NCBI GenBank assembly: GCA_021740845.1
Contig: JAIOYZ010000029.1
Span: forward strand, 1-44,641
Source: Bacteroidia bacterium
Lineage (GTDB): Bacteria > Bacteroidota > Bacteroidia > UKL13-3
Reading direction: 5' to 3'
Length of the DNA stretch: 44,641 nt
The position numbers and the translations under genes were made by a program. The notes beneath the pieces were generated by a model. The model was not told the origin of the DNA and ran no database searches. It was given only the letters and a program-made list of their open reading frames with translations. Positions 15,509 through 23,490 of the stretch are shown in pieces (position 1 is the stretch's first letter; every line of letters starts with the position of its first letter).

Positions 15509-16423
15509 ATGGAAAACTTATTAAATCAACTAAAAACTAAATTACAAGCATCAGGACAAGATCCAGAAAATTACCTAAAGGGATTGCAACACAATAGAGC
15601 AATTAACTATTGGGAATACGTGCAAGTAGATACTTTATTATCCTTACAAAACCCAAGAACAAATTTTAAAGATGAAACCATATTTATAGTTTACCATCAA
15701 ATAACAGAATTGGTTTTAGGATTAATTAAACACGAATTGGAGCAACTCTGCAACGACGATTTAAGCACTGAATTGTTTACCGAAAAAATCAATAGAATGA
15801 TTCGGTATACCGATTTACTTATTAGCTCATTTAGCATCATGAACAAAGGCATGAGCTATGAAGACTACAATCAATTTAGGTTAAGTCTATCGCCAGCAAG
15901 TGGATTTCAATCTGCACAATTTAGGTTTATAGAATTAATGTGCACCGATATTGATTTGTTGATTCATCCTCATTTTAGAAAGAACTTAAAAGAAGATAGT
16001 ACACTTAAAGAGAAATTCTCTTTTGTTTATTGGCAAGAAGCTGGTTACAACAGGGAAGCCGATACCAAGACCAAAACTTTAAGTGATTTTGAGAAAAAAT
16101 ATTTGGATTCCTTTATTGCTTTAGCAGAAAAAATGAAGGTGAATAATCTTCGTCAGAAATACCAAAACCATTTGGTTCAAACCGAACCCAACTTAAAAGA
16201 AGAACTACTAAAAAGCTTGCGGGCATTTGATGTAAAATACAATATTGAATGGCCAATGGTACATTTAGAGACCGCCAGAACCTACCTAAAAGCAAAGGGC
16301 GAAACCAAAACCGCAACCGGTGGCAGCTCTTGGGAAAAATACTTACACCCAGAATTTCAACGCCGAATTTATTTCCCAGAATTATGGTCGGAAGAAGAAA
16401 TGGCGAATTGGGGGAAGGAATAA
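15509..16423 (+). CDS. kynA: Tryptophan 2,3-dioxygenase family haem protein
   Basis: The 304-residue protein has the TDO hallmarks: INYWEYVQVDTLLSLQNPR, ETIFIVYHQITELVLGLIKHEL (distal-pocket His), YNQFRLSLSPASGFQSAQFR (substrate and haem contacts), and late FDVKYNIEWPMVHLETARTYL followed by TGGSSWEKYL. TDO opens the indole ring of L-Trp to N-formylkynurenine. It is the third gene of an operon led by an NsrR-like regulator and a truncated globin, which is not its usual kynurenine-pathway context. A CGGTTTGAACCAA motif is embedded in the gene (16172-16184). A strong stem-loop follows 118 bp downstream. Confidence 0.93.
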   Translation: MENLLNQLKTKLQASGQDPENYLKGLQHNRAINYWEYVQVDTLLSLQNPRTNFKDETIFIVYHQITELVLGLIKHELEQLCNDDLSTELFTEKINRMIRYTDLLISSFSIMNKGMSYEDYNQFRLSLSPASGFQSAQFRFIELMCTDIDLLIHPHFRKNLKEDSTLKEKFSFVYWQEAGYNREADTKTKTLSDFEKKYLDSFIALAEKMKVNNLRQKYQNHLVQTEPNLKEELLKSLRAFDVKYNIEWPMVHLETARTYLKAKGETKTATGGSSWEKYLHPEFQRRIYFPELWSEEEMANWGKE

Positions 16424-16540
16424 AATAAAAAGTTAAACCACCAAGAAAAACTAAATTTCTTAAAACTCCTTGCCCAAATTGAATTGGAGTCGTTAACGAG
16501 GTACCTTTCTATTATCGGGTAAACCAAAAAATTTAAGTAA

Positions 16541-16576
16541 GTCATAAAAAAGGATAAATATATCCTTTTTTATGAC
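16541..16576. terminator. Perfect 16-bp stem-loop, probable bidirectional terminator
   Basis: The arms GTCATAAAAAAGGATA (16541-16556) and TATCCTTTTTTATGAC (16561-16576) pair perfectly around a 4-base loop AATA. The T-run is inside the right arm, and the hairpin sits between the dioxygenase operon and the nos promoter. A terminator is most likely. A large operator is the alternative because the symmetry is perfect. Confidence 0.65.
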
Positions 16577-16623
16577 ATTTATCATAGGCATCACTGATGC
16601 AAGTCATGGAAACCCAATATTCA

Positions 16624-16649
16624 TATTTCGGACCTTTACATCCGAAAAT
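16624..16649 (+). promoter_or_regulatory. Rrf2/NsrR-like operator upstream of the nos cluster
   Basis: The inverted repeat TTTCGGAC-CTTTAC-ATCCGAAA (16626-16647) ends 17 bp before the ATG of the cytochrome gene. Arms, spacing and the asymmetric inner C/A pair equal those of the site at 14587-14608. Flanks (ATA on the left, AAT on the right) are also shared, while the inner 6 bp differ. This suggests both are binding sites for one regulator, most simply the Rrf2 protein encoded between them. Confidence 0.7.
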
Positions 16650-16664
16650 AAACACAATAAAAGT

Positions 16665-17138
16665 ATGAAAAGAATAATCCTAATTAGCGCTACTTGTATT
16701 GCATTTTGTGCACTGGTGGCCTGCGGAGACAACAATCAAAATTCAGATGCAACTTCAAACACAGCAACAACCACAACTGAAAACAAGGCGGAAGACGATG
16801 CAAAAGGTGTTGGCAAATTTACTTCGGTTGAATTAACAAATCCTTTGGATCAAAACATGGTTACAGCAGGTAAAGGTATTTATGATGTTAAATGTGGCTC
16901 GTGCCATAGGTTAACTGATGTAAAATTGGTAGGCCCAGGTTGGAAAGGTGTTACCAGCAGAAGGAAACCAGAATGGATTATGAATTTCTCAACCAATGTG
17001 GAAGAAATGCTAAACAAAGATGCAAATGCTATGGCCATGTTGGAGGAATGTTTGGTGCGCATGCCCAATCAAAATTTAAGCGACGACGATGCTAGAAACA
17101 TCCTTGAGTTTATGAGAAGTAACGATGGTGAAAAATAA
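16665..17138 (+). CDS. Mono-haem cytochrome c lipoprotein of the nos cluster
   Basis: The protein has 157 residues from ATG 16665. This start is chosen because it directly gives a lipoprotein signal, MKRIILISATCIAFCALVACGDN; an earlier in-frame ATG at 16572 would run through the operator and terminator hairpin. A disordered Ser/Thr/Asn linker leads to one class-I haem domain with CGSCHRL and GPGWKGVTSRR. The domain also has a Met-rich distal part (EECLVRMPNQNLSDDDARNILEFM). Such cytochromes accompany clade II nosZ and probably deliver electrons to NosZ. It is first in the nos transcript, 23 bp before nosZ. Confidence 0.88.
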   Translation: MKRIILISATCIAFCALVACGDNNQNSDATSNTATTTTENKAEDDAKGVGKFTSVELTNPLDQNMVTAGKGIYDVKCGSCHRLTDVKLVGPGWKGVTSRRKPEWIMNFSTNVEEMLNKDANAMAMLEECLVRMPNQNLSDDDARNILEFMRSNDGEK

Positions 17139-17161
17139 TTAGAACCCAAATAACAAAATAT

Positions 17162-19144
17162 ATGAAAACAAAAATTAATCCAGTACTTACCATGGCAATT
17201 GTAATGGTAGCATTATTGGGAACAAGTTGCAAAAACAAAGGAACTAAATCTGGCTCTGGCAAAGATGCTGCAGAAAAGGTTTATGTGGAACCTGGCAAAT
17301 ACGATGAATTTTATAATATTGTTTCAGGCGGTTTTAGTGGTCAGGTTGCCATTTATGGAATTCCATCTGGCAGACTGTTTAAAGTAATTCCTGTTTTTTC
17401 TCAAGACCCACAAACAGGTTGGGGATACAATGAAGAAACCAAACCTATGTTGAATACGTCTCACGGTTTTGTTCCTTGGGATGATGCTCACCATCCTGCT
17501 TTATCAGTTACCGCAGGTGCGCACGATGGCCGTTGGGCATTTATAAATGGTAACAATACTCCGCGGATTGCACGTATTGATATGAAAACATTTCGTACAG
17601 TTGATATTATAGAAATACCCAATAGCAGTGGCAATCACTCTTCACCATTTATCACACAAAATTCGGAGTATGTTGTTGCTGGAACACGGTTTAGTTATCC
17701 TATGGACGATGATAATTCAAATCCAGATGTTGCTATAAGTACTTACAAGCAAAATTTTAAAGGCACCGTAAGTTTTATTTCGGTTGACCCAACAAGTGGA
17801 AATATGGGATTAGGCTTCCAAGTAATGGTACCTGGATTTAATTTTGATTTAGCTCGTGCAGGTAAATTAAAATCTGGCGATTGGGTGTTTTTCTCTTGTT
17901 ATAATAGCGAACAAGCCAATACACTTTTAGAGGTTAATGCTTCTCAAAAAGATAAGGATTTTATCATGGCGGTGAATTGGAAGAAATGTGAAGAGTTAAT
18001 TAAAGCTGGAAAATTCATTACCAAAAAAGTTAAATATGCTCACAATACTTACAGTGATGAAGTTCATTCGGCAAAAAGTGAAATATTAACAGAAGCAAGA
18101 ATGATTGACCCAAAAGCCAACCCTGGATTAGTTTACTTTATGCCTTGCCCTAAATCTCCACATGGTTGTGATGTTGACCCAACAGGTTCTTATATCATTG
18201 GCTCAGGTAAATTGGCTGCTGTTATTCCTGTTTTCTCGTTTGACAAAATGATTAAAGCAATTGAAAACAAAACTTATGAAGGTGAATTTGATGGAATTCC
18301 AGTTTTAAAATACGATGCTGTATTACACGGTGAAGTTAAGAAACCAGGCCTTGGTCCTTTGCATACCGAATTTGACGGAAAAGGTTTTGCATATACTTCT
18401 ATGTTTGTTTCTTCTGAAGTGGTAAAATGGAATATTGAAAACTTAGAAGTTGTAGACCGCGTTCCTACCTACTATTCTGTTGGCCATTTAAGCATACCTG
18501 GCGGACCAACTACTAAGCCTTGGGGGAAATACATGATTGCTTATAATAAAATTACCAAGGACAGATATTTACCTACTGGACCAGAATTATGTCAGTCGGC
18601 ACAATTGTACAGCATTGAAGGTGATAAAATGAAATTGCTTTTAGATTTTCCAACTATAGGTGAACCACATTATGCAGAAGCAATTCCAGCGGAGTTAATT
18701 ACCAAAAACAGTGTGAAGTTCTTTAAAATAGAAAACAACAATCACCCCTATGTAGCCAAAGGAGAAGGTGAAGCAAAAGTAGTAAGAAAAGGAAATGAAA
18801 TACATGTTTATATAACCGCAATCCGTTCGCACTTTACACCAGATAATATTGAAGGCGTAAGAATAGGCGATGTGGTTTATTTTCATGTAACCAACCTAGA
18901 ACAAGATTGGGATGTGCCACATGGATTTGCTGTGAAAGGTGCTAACAATGCAGAATTATTAATAATGCCAGGCGAAACTTCAACTCTTAAATGGGTTCCA
19001 GATAGAGTTGGTGTATTCCCAATATATTGTACCGATTTCTGCTCGGCATTGCATCAAGAAATGCAAGGATATATTAGAATTTCGCCAGCTGGATCTACAG
19101 TTCCTTTAAGTTTCTCTACTGGAGAAACAGCAGATGAAAAATAA
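17162..19144 (+). CDS. nosZ: Nitrous oxide reductase, clade II (Sec-type), lipoprotein form
   Basis: The 660-residue enzyme reduces N2O to N2 in the periplasm. Its N terminus is a Sec/lipoprotein signal with Cys23 (LLGTSCKNK), not a twin-arginine signal, which marks the atypical clade. The beta-propeller domain carries CuZ histidines, including DDAHHP (110-111) and further His in NSSGNHSSPF and KSPHGCDVDP. The C-terminal cupredoxin has the CuA motif C623-x3-C627-x3-H631-x2-M634 (YCTDFCSALHQEM) plus the DVPHGFAV His. The order cytochrome-nosZ-membrane/nosL-nosDFY is that of clade II clusters, and nosR is absent as expected. A stem-loop follows the stop. Confidence 0.98.
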   Translation: MKTKINPVLTMAIVMVALLGTSCKNKGTKSGSGKDAAEKVYVEPGKYDEFYNIVSGGFSGQVAIYGIPSGRLFKVIPVFSQDPQTGWGYNEETKPMLNTSHGFVPWDDAHHPALSVTAGAHDGRWAFINGNNTPRIARIDMKTFRTVDIIEIPNSSGNHSSPFITQNSEYVVAGTRFSYPMDDDNSNPDVAISTYKQNFKGTVSFISVDPTSGNMGLGFQVMVPGFNFDLARAGKLKSGDWVFFSCYNSEQANTLLEVNASQKDKDFIMAVNWKKCEELIKAGKFITKKVKYAHNTYSDEVHSAKSEILTEARMIDPKANPGLVYFMPCPKSPHGCDVDPTGSYIIGSGKLAAVIPVFSFDKMIKAIENKTYEGEFDGIPVLKYDAVLHGEVKKPGLGPLHTEFDGKGFAYTSMFVSSEVVKWNIENLEVVDRVPTYYSVGHLSIPGGPTTKPWGKYMIAYNKITKDRYLPTGPELCQSAQLYSIEGDKMKLLLDFPTIGEPHYAEAIPAELITKNSVKFFKIENNNHPYVAKGEGEAKVVRKGNEIHVYITAIRSHFTPDNIEGVRIGDVVYFHVTNLEQDWDVPHGFAVKGANNAELLIMPGETSTLKWVPDRVGVFPIYCTDFCSALHQEMQGYIRISPAGSTVPLSFSTGETADEK

Positions 19145-19155
19145 AAATAAAACAA

Positions 19156-19189
19156 CCAAACAGCCTGCATTTACAGGCTGTTTGGCTTT
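19156..19189 (+). terminator. Stem-loop between nosZ and the nos maturation genes
   Basis: A perfect 12-bp stem CCAAACAGCCTG / CAGGCTGTTTGG with loop CATTTA is followed by CTTTA. It has only a weak T-tract, so it is more likely a partial terminator or mRNA-stabilising 3' end that leaves nosZ more abundant than the downstream genes. Confidence 0.6.
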
Positions 19190-19200
19190 ATCACTAAATT

Positions 19201-20193
19201 ATGAAATTCAATAAAGTTTTTAGAATATTATTGGGAATTAGCAGTGTATTAGTACTAACTTCTCTTTTCCTTCCACTATGGGAAATCTTTCTATGGGCGC
19301 CCCAATACCCTGAAGGACTTTCAGTTCAAATTTGGCACAACGATTTAAAAGGTGATGTAGATATTATTAATGGCTTGAACCATTACATAGGAATGAAACA
19401 TATCAAAGTAGAAATGTTCCCAGAATTTACTTTCTTAAAATATATCATTATTGCTTTTGTTATTTACGGTCTATTTGTTGCCATTAATGGTACTGTGAAA
19501 TGGCTAAAAATATTTTGTGCAACTTCGGCTTTAGGTGGCATAATTGCCTTGGCAGATTTTTACCGCTGGGGTTACGATTATGGCCACAACCTAGACCCAA
19601 CTGCTCCTATCCAAGTTCCTGGAATGGCTTATCAACCTCCAGTAATTGGCTATAAAGATTTATTAAACTTCAAAGCTTTATCCATGCCTTCCTATGGTGG
19701 ATGGATAATCATTTTAGTAGGTATTATTGCATTTATTGCTTTAGGTTTTACTTGGTTCAAACAAAAAAAAATAAAAGCCAACAAGCTACTTATTTTAACA
19801 TTTCTGATAGGAATAATTAGTTCTTGCAATTCTTCAATTCCTCAAATAAACTTTGGTACCGACGATTGTACTTATTGTAAAATGAAAATAATGGATAATA
19901 AATTCGGGTTAATCATTGAAACTCCAAAAGGAAGAACCATGAATTTTGACGATTACCATTGTTACAAAAATTATGTGTTAGAAAACATCCCAGAAATAAA
20001 AGAAACCTATGTGGTTTTATTTGATAAACCAGGCGAGGTTATCCCATCTAAACAATCCTTTTTTATTGGAGGAGAATCTATAAAAAGTCCAATGGGCAGT
20101 GGTATAGCATTCTTTTTGAACCAACAAAACGCACAAAATAATTTCCCTAATGAAACCCATCAAGGAACATTTGAGCAATTAATAAATGAATAA
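19201..20193 (+). CDS. nosL: Fusion of a nos-cluster membrane protein with a NosL copper chaperone domain
   Basis: The 330-residue protein has four transmembrane helices in the first ~186 residues (about 8-33, 77-98, 103-122, 165-186). A periplasmic loop containing GYDYGHNLDP lies among them. A fifth hydrophobic stretch, LLILTFLIGIISSCNSS (~194-210), looks like an internal lipoprotein signal, followed directly by a NosL domain: DDCTYCKMKIMDNKFG, MNFDDYHCYKNY, SFFIGGESIKSPMGSG. NosL binds Cu(I) and delivers it for CuZ assembly. In related clusters the membrane protein and NosL are often separate genes; here one frame with no internal stop joins them. It overlaps nosD by 8 bp. Confidence 0.85.
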   Translation: MKFNKVFRILLGISSVLVLTSLFLPLWEIFLWAPQYPEGLSVQIWHNDLKGDVDIINGLNHYIGMKHIKVEMFPEFTFLKYIIIAFVIYGLFVAINGTVKWLKIFCATSALGGIIALADFYRWGYDYGHNLDPTAPIQVPGMAYQPPVIGYKDLLNFKALSMPSYGGWIIILVGIIAFIALGFTWFKQKKIKANKLLILTFLIGIISSCNSSIPQINFGTDDCTYCKMKIMDNKFGLIIETPKGRTMNFDDYHCYKNYVLENIPEIKETYVVLFDKPGEVIPSKQSFFIGGESIKSPMGSGIAFFLNQQNAQNNFPNETHQGTFEQLINE

Positions 20194-21424
20194 AAAACTA
20201 TCACTTTTCTTTTTCCTAATCTGTTATTCGCTCTTTTCTTTAAAGGCAAATCAAATTAGGGTATTTCCAAAGAACGGGATAAACCCAATTCATGCAGCAT
20301 TGCTAATAGCAAAGGATTACGATACTTTATTGGTTCAAACCGGAACCTATGCAGAAGGAAATATTTTGCTTGAAAAACCTATTACATTAATTGGAATTAA
20401 CTACCCATGTATTGATGGGAAATTTAAAGGAGAGGTGTTTACTGTAAGTGCAAATTATGTGACCATTATTGGGTTTAGAATCATCAATTCTGGCTATTCT
20501 GATTTAAATGATTTTGCTGCCATTCAATTGATGAATAGCGATTTTGGGAAATTTATAAACAACAAACTAGAAGGCAATTATTTTGGAATTTTCCTACACA
20601 ATTCTCATTACAACAGAATTGAAAAAAATACAATAATTGGTCCAGCCCGAGTTCAAAATAAAGTGGGCAATGGAATTCACCTTTGGAATTCTAGTCATAA
20701 TTTAATTCTAAACAACCATATTAAAAAGCATAGAGATGGACTCTATTTTGAATTTTCTAGGCAAGTACTAATTGCCAATAATACCAGTGAAGAAAATTTG
20801 AGGTATGGCTTGCATTTTATGTTTTCAGATTCGGATGTGTATTACATGAATAGCTTTATTAATAACGGTGCTGGAGTGGCTGTTATGTATAGCCACCATG
20901 TTACTATGGCTAAAAATAAATTCATTCACAATTGGGGAAGTTCGGCCTATGGATTATTGTTAAAAGACATTCGAGATAGCAAAGTATTAAACAATGAATT
21001 TACCAAAAATACAGTGGCCATTTACATGGATGGTTGTAGTAGATCTGAGTTGATAAAAAACAATTTTAACAATAATGGTTATGCTTTAAGAATGCAATCT
21101 AATTGCGATGATAATTTAATTCGATTGAATAATTTTAGAGCAAATACTTTTGATTATGCCACCAATGGATTTATGGTACTCAATAGTTTTAATTACAATT
21201 ATTGGGATAAATATACTGGCTACGATTTAGAAAAAGATGGAATTGGCGACCAAGGTTATAGACCAATGAATTTACTCACTAAGATTATAGAAGAATATCC
21301 AACTACCATTGTTTTGTTGCAAAGTTTTTTATCTGATTTATTAAACTTATTAGAAAAAGTTTTGCCTTCTCTTACCCCAGAAAATTTAATTGACAATAAC
21401 CCAATGATGAACCCAATTTCATGA
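20186..21424 (+). CDS. nosD: NosD, periplasmic copper-sulfur cluster maturation protein
   Basis: The 412-residue protein has a signal peptide (LSLFFFLICYSLFSLKA) followed by a right-handed parallel beta-helix of the carbohydrate-binding/CASH type. The beta-helix shows repeated N-x-(I/F)-xxN turns (NRIEKNTIIG, HNLILNNHIKKHRDG, KNKFIHNWGSSAYGLLLK), and the C-terminal FNYNYWDKYTGYDLEKDGIGD is characteristic of NosD. It works with NosF and NosY to supply sulfide for the CuZ site. It overlaps upstream by 8 bp and nosF by 4 bp (ATGA). A CGGTTTGAACCAA motif is embedded at 20330-20342. Confidence 0.95.
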   Translation: MNKKLSLFFFLICYSLFSLKANQIRVFPKNGINPIHAALLIAKDYDTLLVQTGTYAEGNILLEKPITLIGINYPCIDGKFKGEVFTVSANYVTIIGFRIINSGYSDLNDFAAIQLMNSDFGKFINNKLEGNYFGIFLHNSHYNRIEKNTIIGPARVQNKVGNGIHLWNSSHNLILNNHIKKHRDGLYFEFSRQVLIANNTSEENLRYGLHFMFSDSDVYYMNSFINNGAGVAVMYSHHVTMAKNKFIHNWGSSAYGLLLKDIRDSKVLNNEFTKNTVAIYMDGCSRSELIKNNFNNNGYALRMQSNCDDNLIRLNNFRANTFDYATNGFMVLNSFNYNYWDKYTGYDLEKDGIGDQGYRPMNLLTKIIEEYPTTIVLLQSFLSDLLNLLEKVLPSLTPENLIDNNPMMNPIS

Positions 21425-22131
21425 TTCAAATTAAGGATTTACATAAGAACTACGGCAAACATCAAGTTTTAAAAAACATAAATGTGGAACTTGAACGCGG
21501 CATGGTTGCTGGTTTAATTGGTCAGAACGGCACTGGTAAAACCACACTTATAAAAAGCATTTTAGGTTTGACCCAATTTCAAAAAGGAGATATTTTGGTG
21601 GAAGGTGTTTCTGTAAAAGCTGGACCAGAATACAGAAACAATATTGGCTATATGGCTCAAATGGGAAGGTATCCAGAGAACATGAATATAGCCCAACTAT
21701 TTGATATGATGAAGAAAATTAGAACAATTGATAAAAGGGATGAAGAACTTTATGAAAAATTTCAATTGCAAAAAATTGCACATCAAAATTTGGGTCAATT
21801 AAGTGGAGGAACCATACAAAAAGTGAGTGCCGCATTGGCATTTTTGTTCAATCCAGATATTCTAATTTTAGACGAACCTACAGCAGGTTTAGACCCCATT
21901 GCTTCTGAAATATTAAAAGAAAAAATTATCAAAGAGAGCACAAAAAAATTAATCTTAATTACTTCTCATATCTTAAACGATTTAGACGAAATAGCCTCTC
22001 ATGCCTTATTCTTACAAGAAGGCTCCCTCCTATTTTTTGAACATATTAAAAGTCTTAAAGAAAAAAGCGGACATCAAAAACTTGGAAAAACCATTGCAGA
22101 AATTATGTTGGAAAGGGAATTGAAGAAATGA
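21421..22131 (+). CDS. nosF: NosF, ABC transporter ATPase
   Basis: The 236-residue nucleotide-binding subunit has Walker A GQNGTGKTTL, a Q-loop region YMAQMGRYP, ABC signature LSGGTIQKV (slightly variant, with Thr-Ile-Gln after the Gly pair), Walker B ILILDEPTAGLDP and the switch His in LITSHIL. It pairs with NosY and NosD to energise maturation of the NosZ CuZ centre. It is coupled on both sides by 4-bp ATGA overlaps. Confidence 0.96.
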   Translation: MIQIKDLHKNYGKHQVLKNINVELERGMVAGLIGQNGTGKTTLIKSILGLTQFQKGDILVEGVSVKAGPEYRNNIGYMAQMGRYPENMNIAQLFDMMKKIRTIDKRDEELYEKFQLQKIAHQNLGQLSGGTIQKVSAALAFLFNPDILILDEPTAGLDPIASEILKEKIIKESTKKLILITSHILNDLDEIASHALFLQEGSLLFFEHIKSLKEKSGHQKLGKTIAEIMLERELKK

Positions 22132-22895
22132 TGAAAATTACAAAATACCTGAGTTTAAGTATTCTTAAAAGCAGGTTTATGGTATCTTATGGTTTTATCC
22201 TCTTTATACTTTGTTCTGGCTTGTTTTTTCTAAGCAACGATATGGACAAAGCCATCATTGGCATCCACAATGTGCTTTTAATTTTAGTGCCACTTGTGGT
22301 AATGATTTATTCTGTAAGTCAAATCTACCAAAGCAATGATTTTATTAGATTGCTACTTACACAACCCATTAAAAGAAAAGTAATATTTTACAGTCAGTAT
22401 ATTTCAAATACCTTGGTATTACTTTTGGTTCAAACCATACCCATTGCCTTAAGTTTGATTCTCTTTTCTGATGGAACTTATCTTTTCCCAATAATTTTGA
22501 ACCTTGTTTTCTTAACCTTTATTTTTTCTTCTATTTCAAGTTTAATAGCATACAAAATCAACGAAAAAGTAAGAGGAATTGGAATAACCATTTTTTTAGG
22601 CATTTACTTTTTGGCAATTTACGACGGGTTAATATTGCTAATCATTCAATTGATGAGCGATTACCCAATAGAAAAATATGGCATCCTTTTAAGTTTATTC
22701 AACCCAATTGATTTGTGCAGAATCTTATTCATTTTTAAAATGGATATTTCGGCACTAATGGGATTAACAGGCGCAATTATGGAGAAATTTATTGGCTCTG
22801 GATTGGGTTCACTAATTATTTATGCCACCTTATTTCTCTGGGCAGTTATTCCTCTAGTTTTTGCTGCAAAGTTGTTTAACAAAAAAGATTATTGA
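22128..22895 (+). CDS. nosY: NosY, ABC transporter permease
   Basis: The 255-residue protein has six hydrophobic helices, including FILFILCSGLFFL, VLLILVPLVVMIYSVS, PIILNLVFLTFIFSSISSL and a C-terminal LIIYATLFLWAVIPLVFAA. The SQIYQSNDFIRLLLTQPIKRK cytoplasmic coupling segment is typical of NosY-type ABC-2 permeases. It starts inside the nosF stop (ATGATG at 22128). It is last in the nosLDFY run. A GGTTCAAACC motif occurs at 22427-22436. Confidence 0.93.
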   Translation: MMKITKYLSLSILKSRFMVSYGFILFILCSGLFFLSNDMDKAIIGIHNVLLILVPLVVMIYSVSQIYQSNDFIRLLLTQPIKRKVIFYSQYISNTLVLLLVQTIPIALSLILFSDGTYLFPIILNLVFLTFIFSSISSLIAYKINEKVRGIGITIFLGIYFLAIYDGLILLIIQLMSDYPIEKYGILLSLFNPIDLCRILFIFKMDISALMGLTGAIMEKFIGSGLGSLIIYATLFLWAVIPLVFAAKLFNKKDY

Positions 22896-23039
22896 GTAAA
22901 TTACTATGTTTCTCAAAATACACTGTTTTAGGTTTGAACCGAAAACTGAAAAATAATATGAGAGATTCTTTCTTCAAAAAATTGAAAATCATGATAAAAA
23001 TTAGGCATTATTTAAGAATTGTTTAATTAAATTCGTATC

Positions 23040-23438
23040 GTGAAATCTTTAGTCACATATACCTTGCTTTTCCTAATGCTTTTGCCTGTATTGAGCAAAT
23101 CAGCAATGTATATTTGGTTTGAGTTGAACCAAAAATATGTGGCAGAAAATCTGTGTATTAACAAAGACAATAAAGAACGTGAAGATTGTAAAGGTTGTTG
23201 TTATTTAAATGATCAGATTAAGAAAGTAGATACCAATTCTGAGACAACAAATACTCCCGAACAAAAAATACCTGTGCAAAAAAAAGATACCAATTGGGAA
23301 TATTTTTTAAGCATTTCTGATAAAGACATTTGCATTCCTAGCAAGCAATTTAACTTTCAAGCATTTTTAAGTAAGCAGCAAGATTCTCAATACTTAGCTT
23401 CCATCAACAAGCCACCTTGTTGGAATTTCTTTTCTTAG
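23040..23438 (+). CDS. Small Cys-rich membrane-anchored protein upstream of a copper receptor set
   Basis: The 132-residue protein begins at GTG 23040 and has one N-terminal hydrophobic segment (SLVTYTLLFLMLLPVLSKSAMYIWF). The C-terminal part has CINKDNKEREDCKGCCYLNDQI (Cys cluster C-x10-C-x2-CC) and a further CIP and PPCWNFF at the end. I do not recognise the family by name. Similar short proteins precede copper or TonB receptor genes in Bacteroidota, and the clustered cysteines suggest metal or redox chemistry. The next gene lies 52 bp downstream. The start is a choice based on the position of the hydrophobic segment. Confidence 0.65.
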   Translation: MKSLVTYTLLFLMLLPVLSKSAMYIWFELNQKYVAENLCINKDNKEREDCKGCCYLNDQIKKVDTNSETTNTPEQKIPVQKKDTNWEYFLSISDKDICIPSKQFNFQAFLSKQQDSQYLASINKPPCWNFFS

Positions 23439-23490
23439 AAATTTTATTAAAGCCTATAGGCTAATTTATTTAATCACTTAAAAATCAACA

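Noticed and set aside
16541-16664. Extended N terminus of the nos cytochrome from ATG 16572
   Set aside because: It would start inside the terminator stem-loop and translate the operator; ATG 16665 gives a perfect lipoprotein signal.
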